Shown: piece after piece, positions 46,607-55,157 of the stretch
Layout: each line of letters opens with the position of its first letter
How positions within the stretch are numbered: the first letter of the stretch is position 1
Origin: M55B112 sp964539395
GTDB lineage: Bacteria > Bacteroidota > Bacteroidia > Bacteroidales > GCA-2748055
Direction of reading: 5' to 3'
Length of the DNA: 64,000 nucleotides
Assembly: GCA_964539395.1 (NCBI GenBank)
Contig: CAZIIU010000001.1
Coordinates: forward strand, 62,001-126,000
Translations under genes and position numbers: made by a program
The notes under the pieces: model-generated
Told to the model about the DNA's origin: nothing
The model's input: only the letters and a program-made list of their open reading frames with translations
Database searches by the model: none

Positions 46607-46706
46607 AGGATTATTCGCGCTGTGAAGGCAGGATTATTCACGCTGTGAAGGCAGGATTATTCACGCTGTGAAGTGCAGGATTATTCGCGCTGTGAAGTGC
46701 AGGATA
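46607..46706. repeat. Tandem array of four 23/24-bp repeats
   Basis: Units are at 46607-46629, 46630-46652 (23 bp each), 46653-46676 and 46677-46700 (24 bp each), plus a partial AGGATA start. Each begins AGGATTATTC and contains a small inverted repeat, TTCAC-GCT-GTGAA in units 2 and 3 and TTCGC-GCT-GTGAA in units 1 and 4. There are no spacers, so this is not CRISPR. It sits 33 bp after the activase stop and 174 bp before the DUF4412 start. Confidence 0.9.
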
Positions 46707-46880
46707 TAAATATGCATTCTCATTACTATTTTTTGGCAAGAATCAGGTAAGAAAAATTATACAGAATTATTTTCTGTTTTTATCGATTAATTGTAATTTA
46801 GTCTGCCTAAAAATAACAGGTTTCAATTCATGTCTGGAAACAGGCAGGGCCTGAGTAGTAACAAAAACAGCTTATTGAAT

Positions 46881-47894
46881 ATGAAAAAGAATATCGCAAT
46901 CGGAATTCTGCTGTTACTTGTATTCGGACTCACAGAGGTAGCCGGACAAAGGGTCCCCAGGTTTGTTAACAAACGGATCAAATCGACAGAGAAATCGACC
47001 GAAGAGAAAATAGGCAAAGAGGTTGATAAGGCAATCGGAAAACTTCTTGGAATAGATGAAGGCCCGGCTAAAGATACTGCTCAGGCCGTTGAAACTCCCT
47101 CCTCCTCCTCAACCACACGTTCCCCCGGTACAGCGATTGGACAAAGGGCTATGCTGAATGCTATGGGATTGTCGGCCGGAACAGCCAATGTAAAACCGGT
47201 GTATGAATTCGACGGCTATGTAGAGATGCTAATCACAGATTATAAAGAGGGGAAGGAGGAACAAAAAGTTACCTATACAACCTTTATCGACTCAAAAACA
47301 CTCGATTACGGACTTGAGTTCAGTGAGCCCGGTAGTGAAGGGACCTCGACCATCATTTTCGACACCGAGAACAGTCTTATGCTAACACTGGCGGAGGATG
47401 GCGGCGAAAAAAACGGTTTTGCCGTCAGCTTCACACCCGACCAGGCAGAGGCAATATCTGATGATTTTTCTGAGGAATCAAATAATTCAGAGTTGGTGGA
47501 TGAAAATGTGGAAACAGAAGTATATGATCCCTATAAATCATACAAAACCGGCAAAACAAAAAAGATTCTCGGGTACAATTGTGAAGAATATGTAATCGAA
47601 GATGATAATGTGGTTTCTACCATGTGGATCACTGACGATCTTAACAAGGATATGAGAAATTCCTACATGCAAAACTCAACTTTTGCGGGAATGTTTATCT
47701 ATGCCTATTATACAAGTGGAACAGTGATGGAGTATATTACAGAATACAGGAACAGCAACGAGAAATCTGTGATGAGGGTAACAGGAATCGACATGAACAA
47801 GCGCAGCTCCATCAGTACCCAGGGTTATAACATCATCAGTATGGGGACAAACATGGGTGAAGATTCCGGTGATGATACACAGAAAAACGAGTAG
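46881..47894 (+). CDS. DUF4412 secreted protein
   Basis: The start is set at ATG 46881 (MKKNIAIGILLLLVFG), giving 337 residues with a signal peptide cleaved near EVAGQ; a start at 46830 would add 17 residues before it. The mature N-terminus is charged and low complexity (STEKSTEEKIGKEVDKAIGK and a Ser/Thr stretch). The rest (about 130-330) matches DUF4412: GYVEMLITDYKEGK, FIDSKTLDYGLEF, TKKILGYNCEEYVIEDD, STMWITDDL. The function of this periplasmic/outer-membrane family is unknown. The following gene is 14 bp downstream. Confidence 0.82.
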   Translation: MKKNIAIGILLLLVFGLTEVAGQRVPRFVNKRIKSTEKSTEEKIGKEVDKAIGKLLGIDEGPAKDTAQAVETPSSSSTTRSPGTAIGQRAMLNAMGLSAGTANVKPVYEFDGYVEMLITDYKEGKEEQKVTYTTFIDSKTLDYGLEFSEPGSEGTSTIIFDTENSLMLTLAEDGGEKNGFAVSFTPDQAEAISDDFSEESNNSELVDENVETEVYDPYKSYKTGKTKKILGYNCEEYVIEDDNVVSTMWITDDLNKDMRNSYMQNSTFAGMFIYAYYTSGTVMEYITEYRNSNEKSVMRVTGIDMNKRSSISTQGYNIISMGTNMGEDSGDDTQKNE

Positions 47895-47908
47895 AGCAAG
47901 GAAAATGC

Positions 47909-48436
47909 ATGATGGACCTGGTCCGATTCATTACTAATGAATTTCTATACCTTAAAAAGGAGGAAGCGGGATCAATCATTGGTCTCGATCAGGAGAGGTT
48001 CAATGCAATATTAAATCTCGCCTTTTCACGGGAAATGCCGGTCTGCTGGCGATCAGCCTGGTTGATGGACTATCTCTCTGAACTCCATCCCTGGCTCGCT
48101 GAAAAACACATTGAAAAGATCTGGTCAGAGATGCCGGCCGGTCACCCGGATGGGGTAACACGAAGCTGCCTGCGCCTGCTCTGCAGGTATGATATCCCGG
48201 AGGAGTGCCAGGGGATCGCGGCCGATCTCTGTCTCAGCTGGCTGGAACAGGCGGCAGTGCCGGTTGCCATCAAAGCCTACAGTATGGAACTGCTGCTTAA
48301 GCTTGTCGGTCTCTACCCGGAACTGGCCAATGAATTTATTGCCATCATAGAGGCCCAGGCACCAAATAACTCTGCCGGATTCAAGGCCAGGGCGGTTGCT
48401 GTAGTAAGCAAGATGAGAAAGCTTATGAAGCATTAA
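47909..48436 (+). CDS. HEAT-like helical protein of unknown function
   Basis: 175 residues, mainly amphipathic helices (FNAILNLAFSREMPVCWRSAWLM..., LCRYDIPEECQGIAADLCLSWL, AIKAYSMELLLKLVGLYPELANEFIA) of the kind seen in HEAT/ARM repeat proteins of Bacteroidota. There is no signal peptide, so it is cytoplasmic. It lies 14 bp after DUF4412 and is probably cotranscribed with it. Nothing I recognise lies in the 199 bp that follow (48437-48635). Confidence 0.6.
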   Translation: MMDLVRFITNEFLYLKKEEAGSIIGLDQERFNAILNLAFSREMPVCWRSAWLMDYLSELHPWLAEKHIEKIWSEMPAGHPDGVTRSCLRLLCRYDIPEECQGIAADLCLSWLEQAAVPVAIKAYSMELLLKLVGLYPELANEFIAIIEAQAPNNSAGFKARAVAVVSKMRKLMKH

Positions 48437-48635
48437 TTACTTCCGACCGAGCATTTTACCTAAGTGTCAAACCAAAAATACTCAGGGTATAAATGTACCC
48501 GATCTCTGATTCATCCTCTACAAAGCGGCTGTTCCGGGATACTAAGGGGCCGGGGTCCGTGCCATAAAGAAAATCGGATGCAACGAGCTGTCACAATCGG
48601 CACCGCCTCTTCAACATAAAAGGAATCAGCACCTG

Positions 48636-50120
48636 TCAGGTCAGCTTCCAGCCTTCCCTGTACTGGTGTTTGATCATCTCTTCTGCAAAGGGTTTCGCCT
48701 TTACGGTTTCATGCTCCGTATTGAAGCGCGGGTGCCCCTGTTCCACGGTGAAGGAATCCGACTGCACGATCCGAACCTCATCGTTGTCGGAGATATTGGT
48801 AATCTTCATTGCCTCACCGTCCCACAGCAACTCACGCTTAAGATCCTGCAGGCGTACCGCCAGGTTGCCCATAACGACCATCTCGTTGAGCGGACCTGAA
48901 TAGTTGAAATTCGAACTTGCCTGTAGCCTGTTTTCCGGACTCTCCCTGCAGGCCCTGATCCAGTCCATCTGATGTGTTGTCTCTATCCTGCGCAAGACCT
49001 TCGGGGCCTTGTATTCATTCGTTGCCTCCTTACCGCCGATCCAGAGTCTCGGATTTCTGCCATAGGTGCCACATGTGATCGTACCATATTCACCCTTAAA
49101 AATAGTGCCTCCACCGTTGTCTCCCATCATCTCTCCATCCTTAAGTTCCGGTATTCTTTCCGGCATCATACCTCCGTCATACCAGGTAACATGCAGATCC
49201 GGCATCGCCAGCTTCGGCAGGTTGTTCCTGGCCGGAAACCTGTAATGAATCACCTCTGCCTGTGGTGGACTTTCAGTATTGAACTGAGAAGAGCTTGCCT
49301 GAACGGCAATCGGGTGACCAAGTTTTAATCCCATAAAAACCGGATCGAGTATATGGCACGCCATATCACCGAGTGCACCTGTACCAAAATCCCACCATCC
49401 ACGCCAATTCCAGGGAGTATAAACCTCATGGTACGGACGCATCGGTGCCGGACCGACAAACAGGTCCCAGTCGAGCGTCTTCGGAACTTTCATCTTCTCT
49501 GTCGGACGTTCCAGTCCCTGGGGCCAGATTGGTCTGTTGGTCCAGGCATGCACCCGCTTTACTTCACCAATAGCGCCATCCCACAACCATTCACAAATAG
49601 TGCGAACCCCTTCTCCGGAGTTACCCTGATTTCCCATCTGGGTAGCGACCCCTGCCTCCTCAGCCTTCAACCGCAGCATCCTCGATTCATAAACAGCGTG
49701 CGTAAGAGGTTTTTCAACATAAACATGCTTTCCGAGCGACATAGCTGCCATCGCGGTGATCGCATGAGTATGATCCGGTGTCGCAATCATCACTGCATCT
49801 ATCGACTTGCCCAATTCATCGAACATTACCCGAAAATCCTTGTATCTTCTGGCATTCGGGTATTTGTCAAATATCTCCTTTGCATAATTCCAGTCTACAT
49901 CGCACAGCGCTATGATATTGTGTGAACTCATTTTGTTGATATTGTTCCCTCCCATACCGCCAATACCAATACCTGCAATGTTCAACTTATCGCTCGGGGC
50001 CATACGTCCCCGGGCACTGATGATCCCGCCGGGAAGAATGGTAAGTCCGGCCAAAGCTGCCGCAGAAGTGGCAACAAACTTTCGCCTGGAGACTCTGTTC
50101 TGAATTTCTTGTTGCTTCAT
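48636..50120 (-). CDS. Tat-exported Gfo/Idh/MocA-family oxidoreductase
   Basis: 494 residues. It has a twin-arginine signal (SRRKFVATSAAALAGLTIL, about 11-35), then a Rossmann domain (about 45-170) with NIAGIGIGGMGGNNINKM, ALCDVDW, IATPDHTHAITAMAAMS and the EKP lysine motif in GKHVYVEKPLTHAVYE. The C-terminal substrate domain follows (about 175-494). Tat export allows folding with a bound nicotinamide cofactor. Substrates of this family are sugars and cyclitols; the exact one is unknown. It is a single gene, and the only sugar-related neighbour is the broken DUF1080 gene 19 kb away. Confidence 0.93.
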   Translation of the reverse strand: MKQQEIQNRVSRRKFVATSAAALAGLTILPGGIISARGRMAPSDKLNIAGIGIGGMGGNNINKMSSHNIIALCDVDWNYAKEIFDKYPNARRYKDFRVMFDELGKSIDAVMIATPDHTHAITAMAAMSLGKHVYVEKPLTHAVYESRMLRLKAEEAGVATQMGNQGNSGEGVRTICEWLWDGAIGEVKRVHAWTNRPIWPQGLERPTEKMKVPKTLDWDLFVGPAPMRPYHEVYTPWNWRGWWDFGTGALGDMACHILDPVFMGLKLGHPIAVQASSSQFNTESPPQAEVIHYRFPARNNLPKLAMPDLHVTWYDGGMMPERIPELKDGEMMGDNGGGTIFKGEYGTITCGTYGRNPRLWIGGKEATNEYKAPKVLRRIETTHQMDWIRACRESPENRLQASSNFNYSGPLNEMVVMGNLAVRLQDLKRELLWDGEAMKITNISDNDEVRIVQSDSFTVEQGHPRFNTEHETVKAKPFAEEMIKHQYREGWKLT

Positions 50121-50286
50121 AATGATTTGCGCTTAAGATTAATTGGATTTCCTTTAAGTCAGGAAAGGTAGTCAATCTAAGTGTAATTTCCATAAAAATT
50201 GTGCTCTCCATTGCCGGGCTTCACTATCTTTGCTCCAAAATTTGGGTCGACCCAAAAAACTTCCCGTAAAAGCGGGATTCTGAAGA

Positions 50287-50940
50287 ATGGCCACCGAAGA
50301 TGAAAAATATCTCCGAGATTTGATCGCGGAAGGGGAACACCAGCAGCAGGATTTCAAATTTGAGATCAGTGATGCAAGAAAAATCGCCAAAACTTTGGTC
50401 GCCTTTGCCAATACCGATGGTGGCAGATTACTGATCGGGGTGAAAGATAATGGACGGATCTCCGGTATTCGGTCGGAAGAAGAGTACTATATGATCGAGG
50501 CTGCAGCTTCCCTTTATTGCAAACCTGAGATCCCCTTTATCAGCTTTCACCGCTTAGCAGAAGGGAAGAATATACTGGAGGTAATCATCAAACCTTCTGA
50601 CCAGAAACCCCACTATGCCCGAGACGAGGAGAACAGGTGGCGCTCCTACCACCGGGTGAACGACAATAATTACCTTACGGGATACATTCAGCTGCAGGTA
50701 TGGAAACGCGAACAGCGGGAACGTGGGACTTTTATTGAATACTCGGAAAAGGAAAAAAAAGTGCTCAATGTATTACGTAGTAAAGAACTCACGGAGATAA
50801 AGGAAATAGAAGAAAAAACTGCGATCAGAAAACGCATCCTGCAACAGATCCTGATTAACCTGGTATCATTGAATGCCGTTAAAATGGTGTTCATGGATGA
50901 AAATACTTATTTCAGGATCAGCAACGAAGTGCTGCCCTGA
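50287..50940 (+). CDS. AlbA_2 (Schlafen-like) ATP-binding protein
   Basis: 217 residues. The AlbA_2 domain (about 12-135) has QQDFKFEISDARKIAKTLVAFANTDGGRLLIGVKDNG-type landmarks, here ending in LIGVKDNGRISGI. A short winged-helix-like C-terminus (about 150-217; LNVLRSKELTEIKEIEEKT) follows. AlbA_2 proteins are often called transcription regulators, and some are nucleases in defence systems; neither is shown here. It is a single gene, convergent with the PurQ-like gene. Confidence 0.85.
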   Translation: MATEDEKYLRDLIAEGEHQQQDFKFEISDARKIAKTLVAFANTDGGRLLIGVKDNGRISGIRSEEEYYMIEAAASLYCKPEIPFISFHRLAEGKNILEVIIKPSDQKPHYARDEENRWRSYHRVNDNNYLTGYIQLQVWKREQRERGTFIEYSEKEKKVLNVLRSKELTEIKEIEEKTAIRKRILQQILINLVSLNAVKMVFMDENTYFRISNEVLP

Positions 50941-50962
50941 GAGAGCCATGCTATCGGTAAAC

Positions 50963-51092
50963 CAGCCGCCGTTCAGTCCACTATGCATTTATTTGTTCCA
51001 GAAGCGATCCCATAATCTTACTTCCACCAGGCGCCGTTCAGAATACCCCGGCAGATATTTGCTCCAGAAGCGATCCCATAATCTTACTTCCA
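50963..51092. repeat. 65-bp tandem duplication at the 3' end of the PurQ-like gene
   Basis: Copies 50963-51027 and 51028-51092 lie head to tail. The last ~35 bp of each, around CCAGAAGCGATCCCATAATC, are nearly identical; the first ~30 bp have diverged. On the minus strand the inner copy encodes the last codons and stop of the gene, and the outer copy follows the stop. Confidence 0.85.
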
Positions 51093-51739
51093 TCGGCCTC
51101 CCTCCTGAATTCCGATACGGCACGCTCCGGCTGTGGGATCATTCCGAACACATTTTTATTTCGGTTGCAGACACCTGCTATGTTATCCTTCGAACCGGTG
51201 TAATTTACCGATTCCGTGATCCTCCCATCATAGTCACAATACCTGAAAAGAATTTGTCCGTCAAGCCGCATCTGTGCAAGTATTGATTCATCGACCATGT
51301 ACCTCCCAAAACCTGTAGCAATAGGGTTGCGGAAAACAATATCATTCTGAAGTCCCTTAGTCATCGCACTCCCCTGGTTCTCCGGCTTAATAAACACCTG
51401 TCGGCAAATATACCTCCCGTTCATGTTTGAGTGCAGCTTACCGGGCAATAATCCTGCCTCACAAAGCAGCTGAAAGCCATTTCCAAAACCGATCACAAAA
51501 CCACCCTTTGCCACATATGCATTCAGGTACCTGAGCGCAGGGGAAACGTCCAGACATTGCTGAAGTGTCTTATTCTGCCGGCATGGAAATCCTCCCCCGA
51601 TAAAAAGTGCCCCAATATCATCATATGAATCCTCCCTGTACCAAATCTCACGCACATCCTGCTCAAAAAAATTTTGAAGCACATGCATCAACTCGGCATC
51701 TCCATGTCCTCCCGGAAATTTAAGCACTCCTAACTTCAT
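51038..51739 (-). CDS. PurQ-like class I glutamine amidotransferase lacking catalytic Cys and His
   Basis: 233 residues, the length and fold order of PurQ (glutaminase subunit of FGAM synthase): MKLGVLKFPGGHGDAELMHV, ALFIGGGFPCRQ, LNAYVAKGGFVIGFGNGFQLL, AGLLPGKLHSNMNGRYICR, FGMIPQPERAVSEF. The nucleophile position in GxCNGFQ is Gly (G86, codon GGA), and the catalytic His of MMPHPERA is Gln (Q203, codon CAG). The GGFSYGDYLR loop is altered as well. A glutaminase reaction is therefore very unlikely; a binding or regulatory role is possible. It is divergent from CheR and ends in a tandem duplication. Confidence 0.85.
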   Translation of the reverse strand: MKLGVLKFPGGHGDAELMHVLQNFFEQDVREIWYREDSYDDIGALFIGGGFPCRQNKTLQQCLDVSPALRYLNAYVAKGGFVIGFGNGFQLLCEAGLLPGKLHSNMNGRYICRQVFIKPENQGSAMTKGLQNDIVFRNPIATGFGRYMVDESILAQMRLDGQILFRYCDYDGRITESVNYTGSKDNIAGVCNRNKNVFGMIPQPERAVSEFRREADGSKIMGSLLEQISAGVF

Positions 51740-51913
51740 CGCATTTGAATGTTGTAACCGCCAAAGTTATGGATAAAAGTGAACCCTCCAAACACAGACT
51801 TAGTTCTTAAACATTTCGGAGATCCGTTCACAGGCCCCGGGTACGCTCCGCATCGAATTATGCGCTTTGAGGTTATGCGATTATTGATTAGATTTACAAA
51901 TGCAATGAATGTA

Positions 51914-52795
51914 ATGGCACTAAACGATACAGGTATACAGGACAAGGATATCAGGAGCTTTCAGAATGCTATCAGGGATTGCTCGGCATACAATTTTAAT
52001 GAGTACTCTCTTAATTCCCTAAAAAGAAGATTATTCAGGGTGCTGGAACAGTACGGCACCGATATAAAAACCCTGACTTCAATTATTCGCAAAGATCCCC
52101 AGGCACTCGAAGAGGTGGTAAAAAAACTAACAGTGAGTACCACTGAACTATTCAGGGATTCCCAGGTCTGGAAGGATCTGATGAATGAATTACGATCCAG
52201 CTTCATGGAACGGGCAATGATACGTATCTGGCACCCGGGTTGCTCAACCGGACAAGAGGTCTATTCAATGATGATTCTCCTCGACCAGCTGGGAATGCTC
52301 GAAAAAGCAGAGATATTAGCCAGCGATATCAATACCGATGTATTGGAATCCGCAAAAACGGGCACTTACAGTCTGCGATTCAACAGGGAATACCTGGAAA
52401 ATTTCAACAGGGCATTATCCGTTGAAGGACCAAAAGGCACAGGACCCTTCGGAGCTTATGAAAAATACTTCACACTCAATGAACGGGACGACACTCTAAC
52501 AATGAAAAGTTTTCTCCGGAATAAACCCCAATATAAAAAAATTGACCTGGTTCAAAATGACAACATCTTTCAACAGGATTTTGATATGATTATTTGCAGA
52601 AACGTCATAATCTATTTCAATCAAGACCTGCAAAACAAAGTGTTGAGGCTATTTCACAGGAATCTCAGGAAAGAAGGTCTGCTTCTGCTTGGGAAGCATG
52701 AATCCATCATCGGTTCCTGCAGCAATCTTTTTTCAAAAAAGGGACACCTGTATGTCAGGCAGTCTCTGAACAATAACCGGGCACGCGCAATATGA
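51914..52795 (+). CDS. CheR-type protein methyltransferase
   Basis: 293 residues from ATG 51914 (MALNDTGIQDKDIRSF); ATG 51905 adds three residues, and longer frames add an odd tail. The all-helical N domain (about 10-80, YSLNSLKRRLFRVLEQYG) precedes the SAM domain with IRIWHPGCSTGQEVYSMMIL, ILASDINTDVLESAKTGTYS and FDMIICRNVIIYFN. CheR methylates Glu residues of chemoreceptors, but no receptor signalling domain, CheB or CheW is encoded here. Its stop overlaps the next start (ATGA), so the likely partner is the adjacent GAF-PAS sensor; that is inference. Confidence 0.9.
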   Translation: MALNDTGIQDKDIRSFQNAIRDCSAYNFNEYSLNSLKRRLFRVLEQYGTDIKTLTSIIRKDPQALEEVVKKLTVSTTELFRDSQVWKDLMNELRSSFMERAMIRIWHPGCSTGQEVYSMMILLDQLGMLEKAEILASDINTDVLESAKTGTYSLRFNREYLENFNRALSVEGPKGTGPFGAYEKYFTLNERDDTLTMKSFLRNKPQYKKIDLVQNDNIFQQDFDMIICRNVIIYFNQDLQNKVLRLFHRNLRKEGLLLLGKHESIIGSCSNLFSKKGHLYVRQSLNNNRARAI

Positions 52796-55134
52796 GCATT
52801 CTGAACAATATATCGGTCCGCCGGAATTTCCTGGTTCTTGCTATGCTGATTGTCCTCTTTGGCCTGGCCTCCGGACTGACGCTCCTTCATACTCTGAACT
52901 CTATATCTGCATACCGTGAGCTCGACAGAAAATTAGACAATTACTTTAATACGCTGCATACTGTTGATCATCATATACAAAACATCGGGCTCGCCTATGC
53001 CGACTCAACAAAAGATGCAGCATTCATCATTGAAAGGATGGAGAGAGATATAAAAAGTTTCTCCTCCCAGCTCTCCGAATTCCGTCAGGACCCGCTTATC
53101 GCCGGCGATACAGTAATCAACAAAGTGATCACTGACATGCAAAAGAACATTAACATGCTGTATCGAAGGATCGAAAAAGCGGTTCAGGAAAAGGTGCGGG
53201 TAAACCCTGTAATCGAATACAACAAACTACACAAGGAGTATATCGATCCGGTGATCAGTGCCCGCATCACCATCAGGGACAGAATCTACGAAACATCCTT
53301 TGACAAACAGCGCCGCTACTCAACCAACTTATTCCTGCTAATGTTCCTGATTATCCTGGTTATTGCCCTGATAGTTGTTTTCATAACCATCAACAACAGC
53401 CTGAACTCCCAACGTCTGTTCGATTTTGTAAGCGAGCTGGGAAAAGGTGCCCGCCCGGCAAGACTCATTCTTCCTGCCGGTCATGAGCATAGTGAGATCG
53501 CCGGCCAGCTGAACCGTTATCTCGACAGGCAGGATGAAAAGATCTCATTCCTGAAAACAATCGGGGAGGAGCACGAAACAGTCACATATGAACCGGAAAA
53601 AGATGATATCCTCGGGAATGAGATCAGGATCATGGCAGAACGCCTCCGGAATAGTCAGGCCGAGGAAAAGAGAAGGCAGTTAGAGGACCGGCGGTCCAAC
53701 TGGATCTCGGAAGGGATCGCCCAGTTTGCAGACATCCTCAGGTCTGAGAGGGAAAATGTAAAAGAGCTCTCCTTCCTTGTCATACAGAAACTGGTCACCT
53801 ATCTCAATGTGGAGATGGGAACGATTTTTCTGACAATAAAAGGCAATAAAGAACAGAAGATGCTAGAAACCATCGCTGCTTATGCATACAACCGCAGAAA
53901 GTACATTAATAAGAGATTCTTATTTGGAGAGGGTCTCCCCGGTACCTGTGCCCTCGAAAAGGAGAAGATCTACATCAATGAGGTGCCTGAAGGGTACAGC
54001 GATATCATCTCCGGTGTGGGTCAGACAAAACCACGGTATGTACTGCTTGTACCGCTGAAAATCCAGGAGGAGATATTCGGGATCATCGAACTTGCCTCTT
54101 TCAGGGGACTGGAGGAGTACGAACTCGGTTTTGTATGCCAGCTGGCTGAAAGCATCGCTTCCACACTGGAGTCGGTCAGATCCAACGAGGAAAATTCCGC
54201 CCTCCTCAACCAATCCCGGAAACACCTGGAGGAACTCTCGGAGAATGAGCATTATTTAACAGATCAGTTAAGACAATTGGAACAGACACAGGAGGAATCT
54301 CACAAAAAAGAGTCTGAACTCACCAGTACGCTCACAGCCATAAACGAAGCTTCTCTCCTGGCAGAGTTTAATCTTTACGGCAGGTTTATCCATATCAACG
54401 AAAGATTCCTGGAACTGATGGAATCGCCCCGGGAAACCATTCTTGGGAAACACCACAACGAGTTCGCAGTAGTCGATAAGTATTCTCCCGGATACCGGAA
54501 ACTATGGGAGGATCTACGGAGTGGCAAGAGTATAGTAAGGGAAGAACTTATGAAGATGTTTTCGGGTAAGGAAGTTTGGTTCCAACAGACCTTCACTCCA
54601 ATCAGGAATCAGGAAGGAAAGGTTTATAAAATTCTGAACATAGCCTTAAATATTTCCCATACGAAACAGCAACAATCCAACCTCGAGAAACAATCGGCAG
54701 AGATCATCCGGCAGAACCTGGAGATGGAAAGCCTGAATGAAGCGGTCAACAGTTCCATCATTAAGTGTGACCTCGACGGTGAAGGAATTATCCTGGATGC
54801 CAATAAGAACTTCGAGATTGCTACAGGACTTCACAGGAAGGAGATTCTCGGAAGAAACTACCGCCTCTTCCTCAAGGATATGGAAAAGGAGCAGTTTGAA
54901 AAGATTTTTCATGAGGCACTCAAGGGTAAAACATACGAGGGTGCCACCAGGCGAACAAAACCTACCGGCGAGGAGGTGTGGCTCATGTCAACATTTTCGC
55001 CTGTCAGGGATGAATCCGGCACCATTTACAAGATCTATTTCCTGGCCCTCGATATCACAGAGAAAAAGCTGAAATACCAGCTGCTGGAAGAGGCTAACAG
55101 GGAAATCGAACGTTTGCGAAATAAGTCGGTGTGA
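52792..55134 (+). CDS. Membrane sensor with periplasmic helical domain, GAF and two PAS domains, no output domain
   Basis: 780 residues. Membrane helices at about 14-34 and 183-204 enclose a helical periplasmic sensor of roughly 145 residues, like those of chemoreceptors. A HAMP-like/coiled segment (about 205-315), a GAF domain (about 320-465; FGEGLPGTCALEKEKIYI, GIIELASF), a coiled coil (about 465-515) and two PAS domains (about 520-640, 650-765) follow. It stops there, with no kinase, cyclase, phosphatase or MCP domain. It must pass its signal to another protein, plausibly the SpoIIE phosphatase two genes on. It overlaps cheR by 4 bp. Confidence 0.85.
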   Translation: MSILNNISVRRNFLVLAMLIVLFGLASGLTLLHTLNSISAYRELDRKLDNYFNTLHTVDHHIQNIGLAYADSTKDAAFIIERMERDIKSFSSQLSEFRQDPLIAGDTVINKVITDMQKNINMLYRRIEKAVQEKVRVNPVIEYNKLHKEYIDPVISARITIRDRIYETSFDKQRRYSTNLFLLMFLIILVIALIVVFITINNSLNSQRLFDFVSELGKGARPARLILPAGHEHSEIAGQLNRYLDRQDEKISFLKTIGEEHETVTYEPEKDDILGNEIRIMAERLRNSQAEEKRRQLEDRRSNWISEGIAQFADILRSERENVKELSFLVIQKLVTYLNVEMGTIFLTIKGNKEQKMLETIAAYAYNRRKYINKRFLFGEGLPGTCALEKEKIYINEVPEGYSDIISGVGQTKPRYVLLVPLKIQEEIFGIIELASFRGLEEYELGFVCQLAESIASTLESVRSNEENSALLNQSRKHLEELSENEHYLTDQLRQLEQTQEESHKKESELTSTLTAINEASLLAEFNLYGRFIHINERFLELMESPRETILGKHHNEFAVVDKYSPGYRKLWEDLRSGKSIVREELMKMFSGKEVWFQQTFTPIRNQEGKVYKILNIALNISHTKQQQSNLEKQSAEIIRQNLEMESLNEAVNSSIIKCDLDGEGIILDANKNFEIATGLHRKEILGRNYRLFLKDMEKEQFEKIFHEALKGKTYEGATRRTKPTGEEVWLMSTFSPVRDESGTIYKIYFLALDITEKKLKYQLLEEANREIERLRNKSV

Positions 55135-55157
55135 TTATTTGCAAGTGGATATAAAGA

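Noticed and set aside
46607..46706. CRISPR array
   Set aside because: The units are contiguous with no spacers, only four copies, and no cas genes are present.
51038..51739. Functional purine biosynthesis enzyme PurQ, linked with purH in the same window
   Set aside because: The catalytic Cys and His are both replaced, the genes are 34 kb apart and no purL or purS lies nearby.
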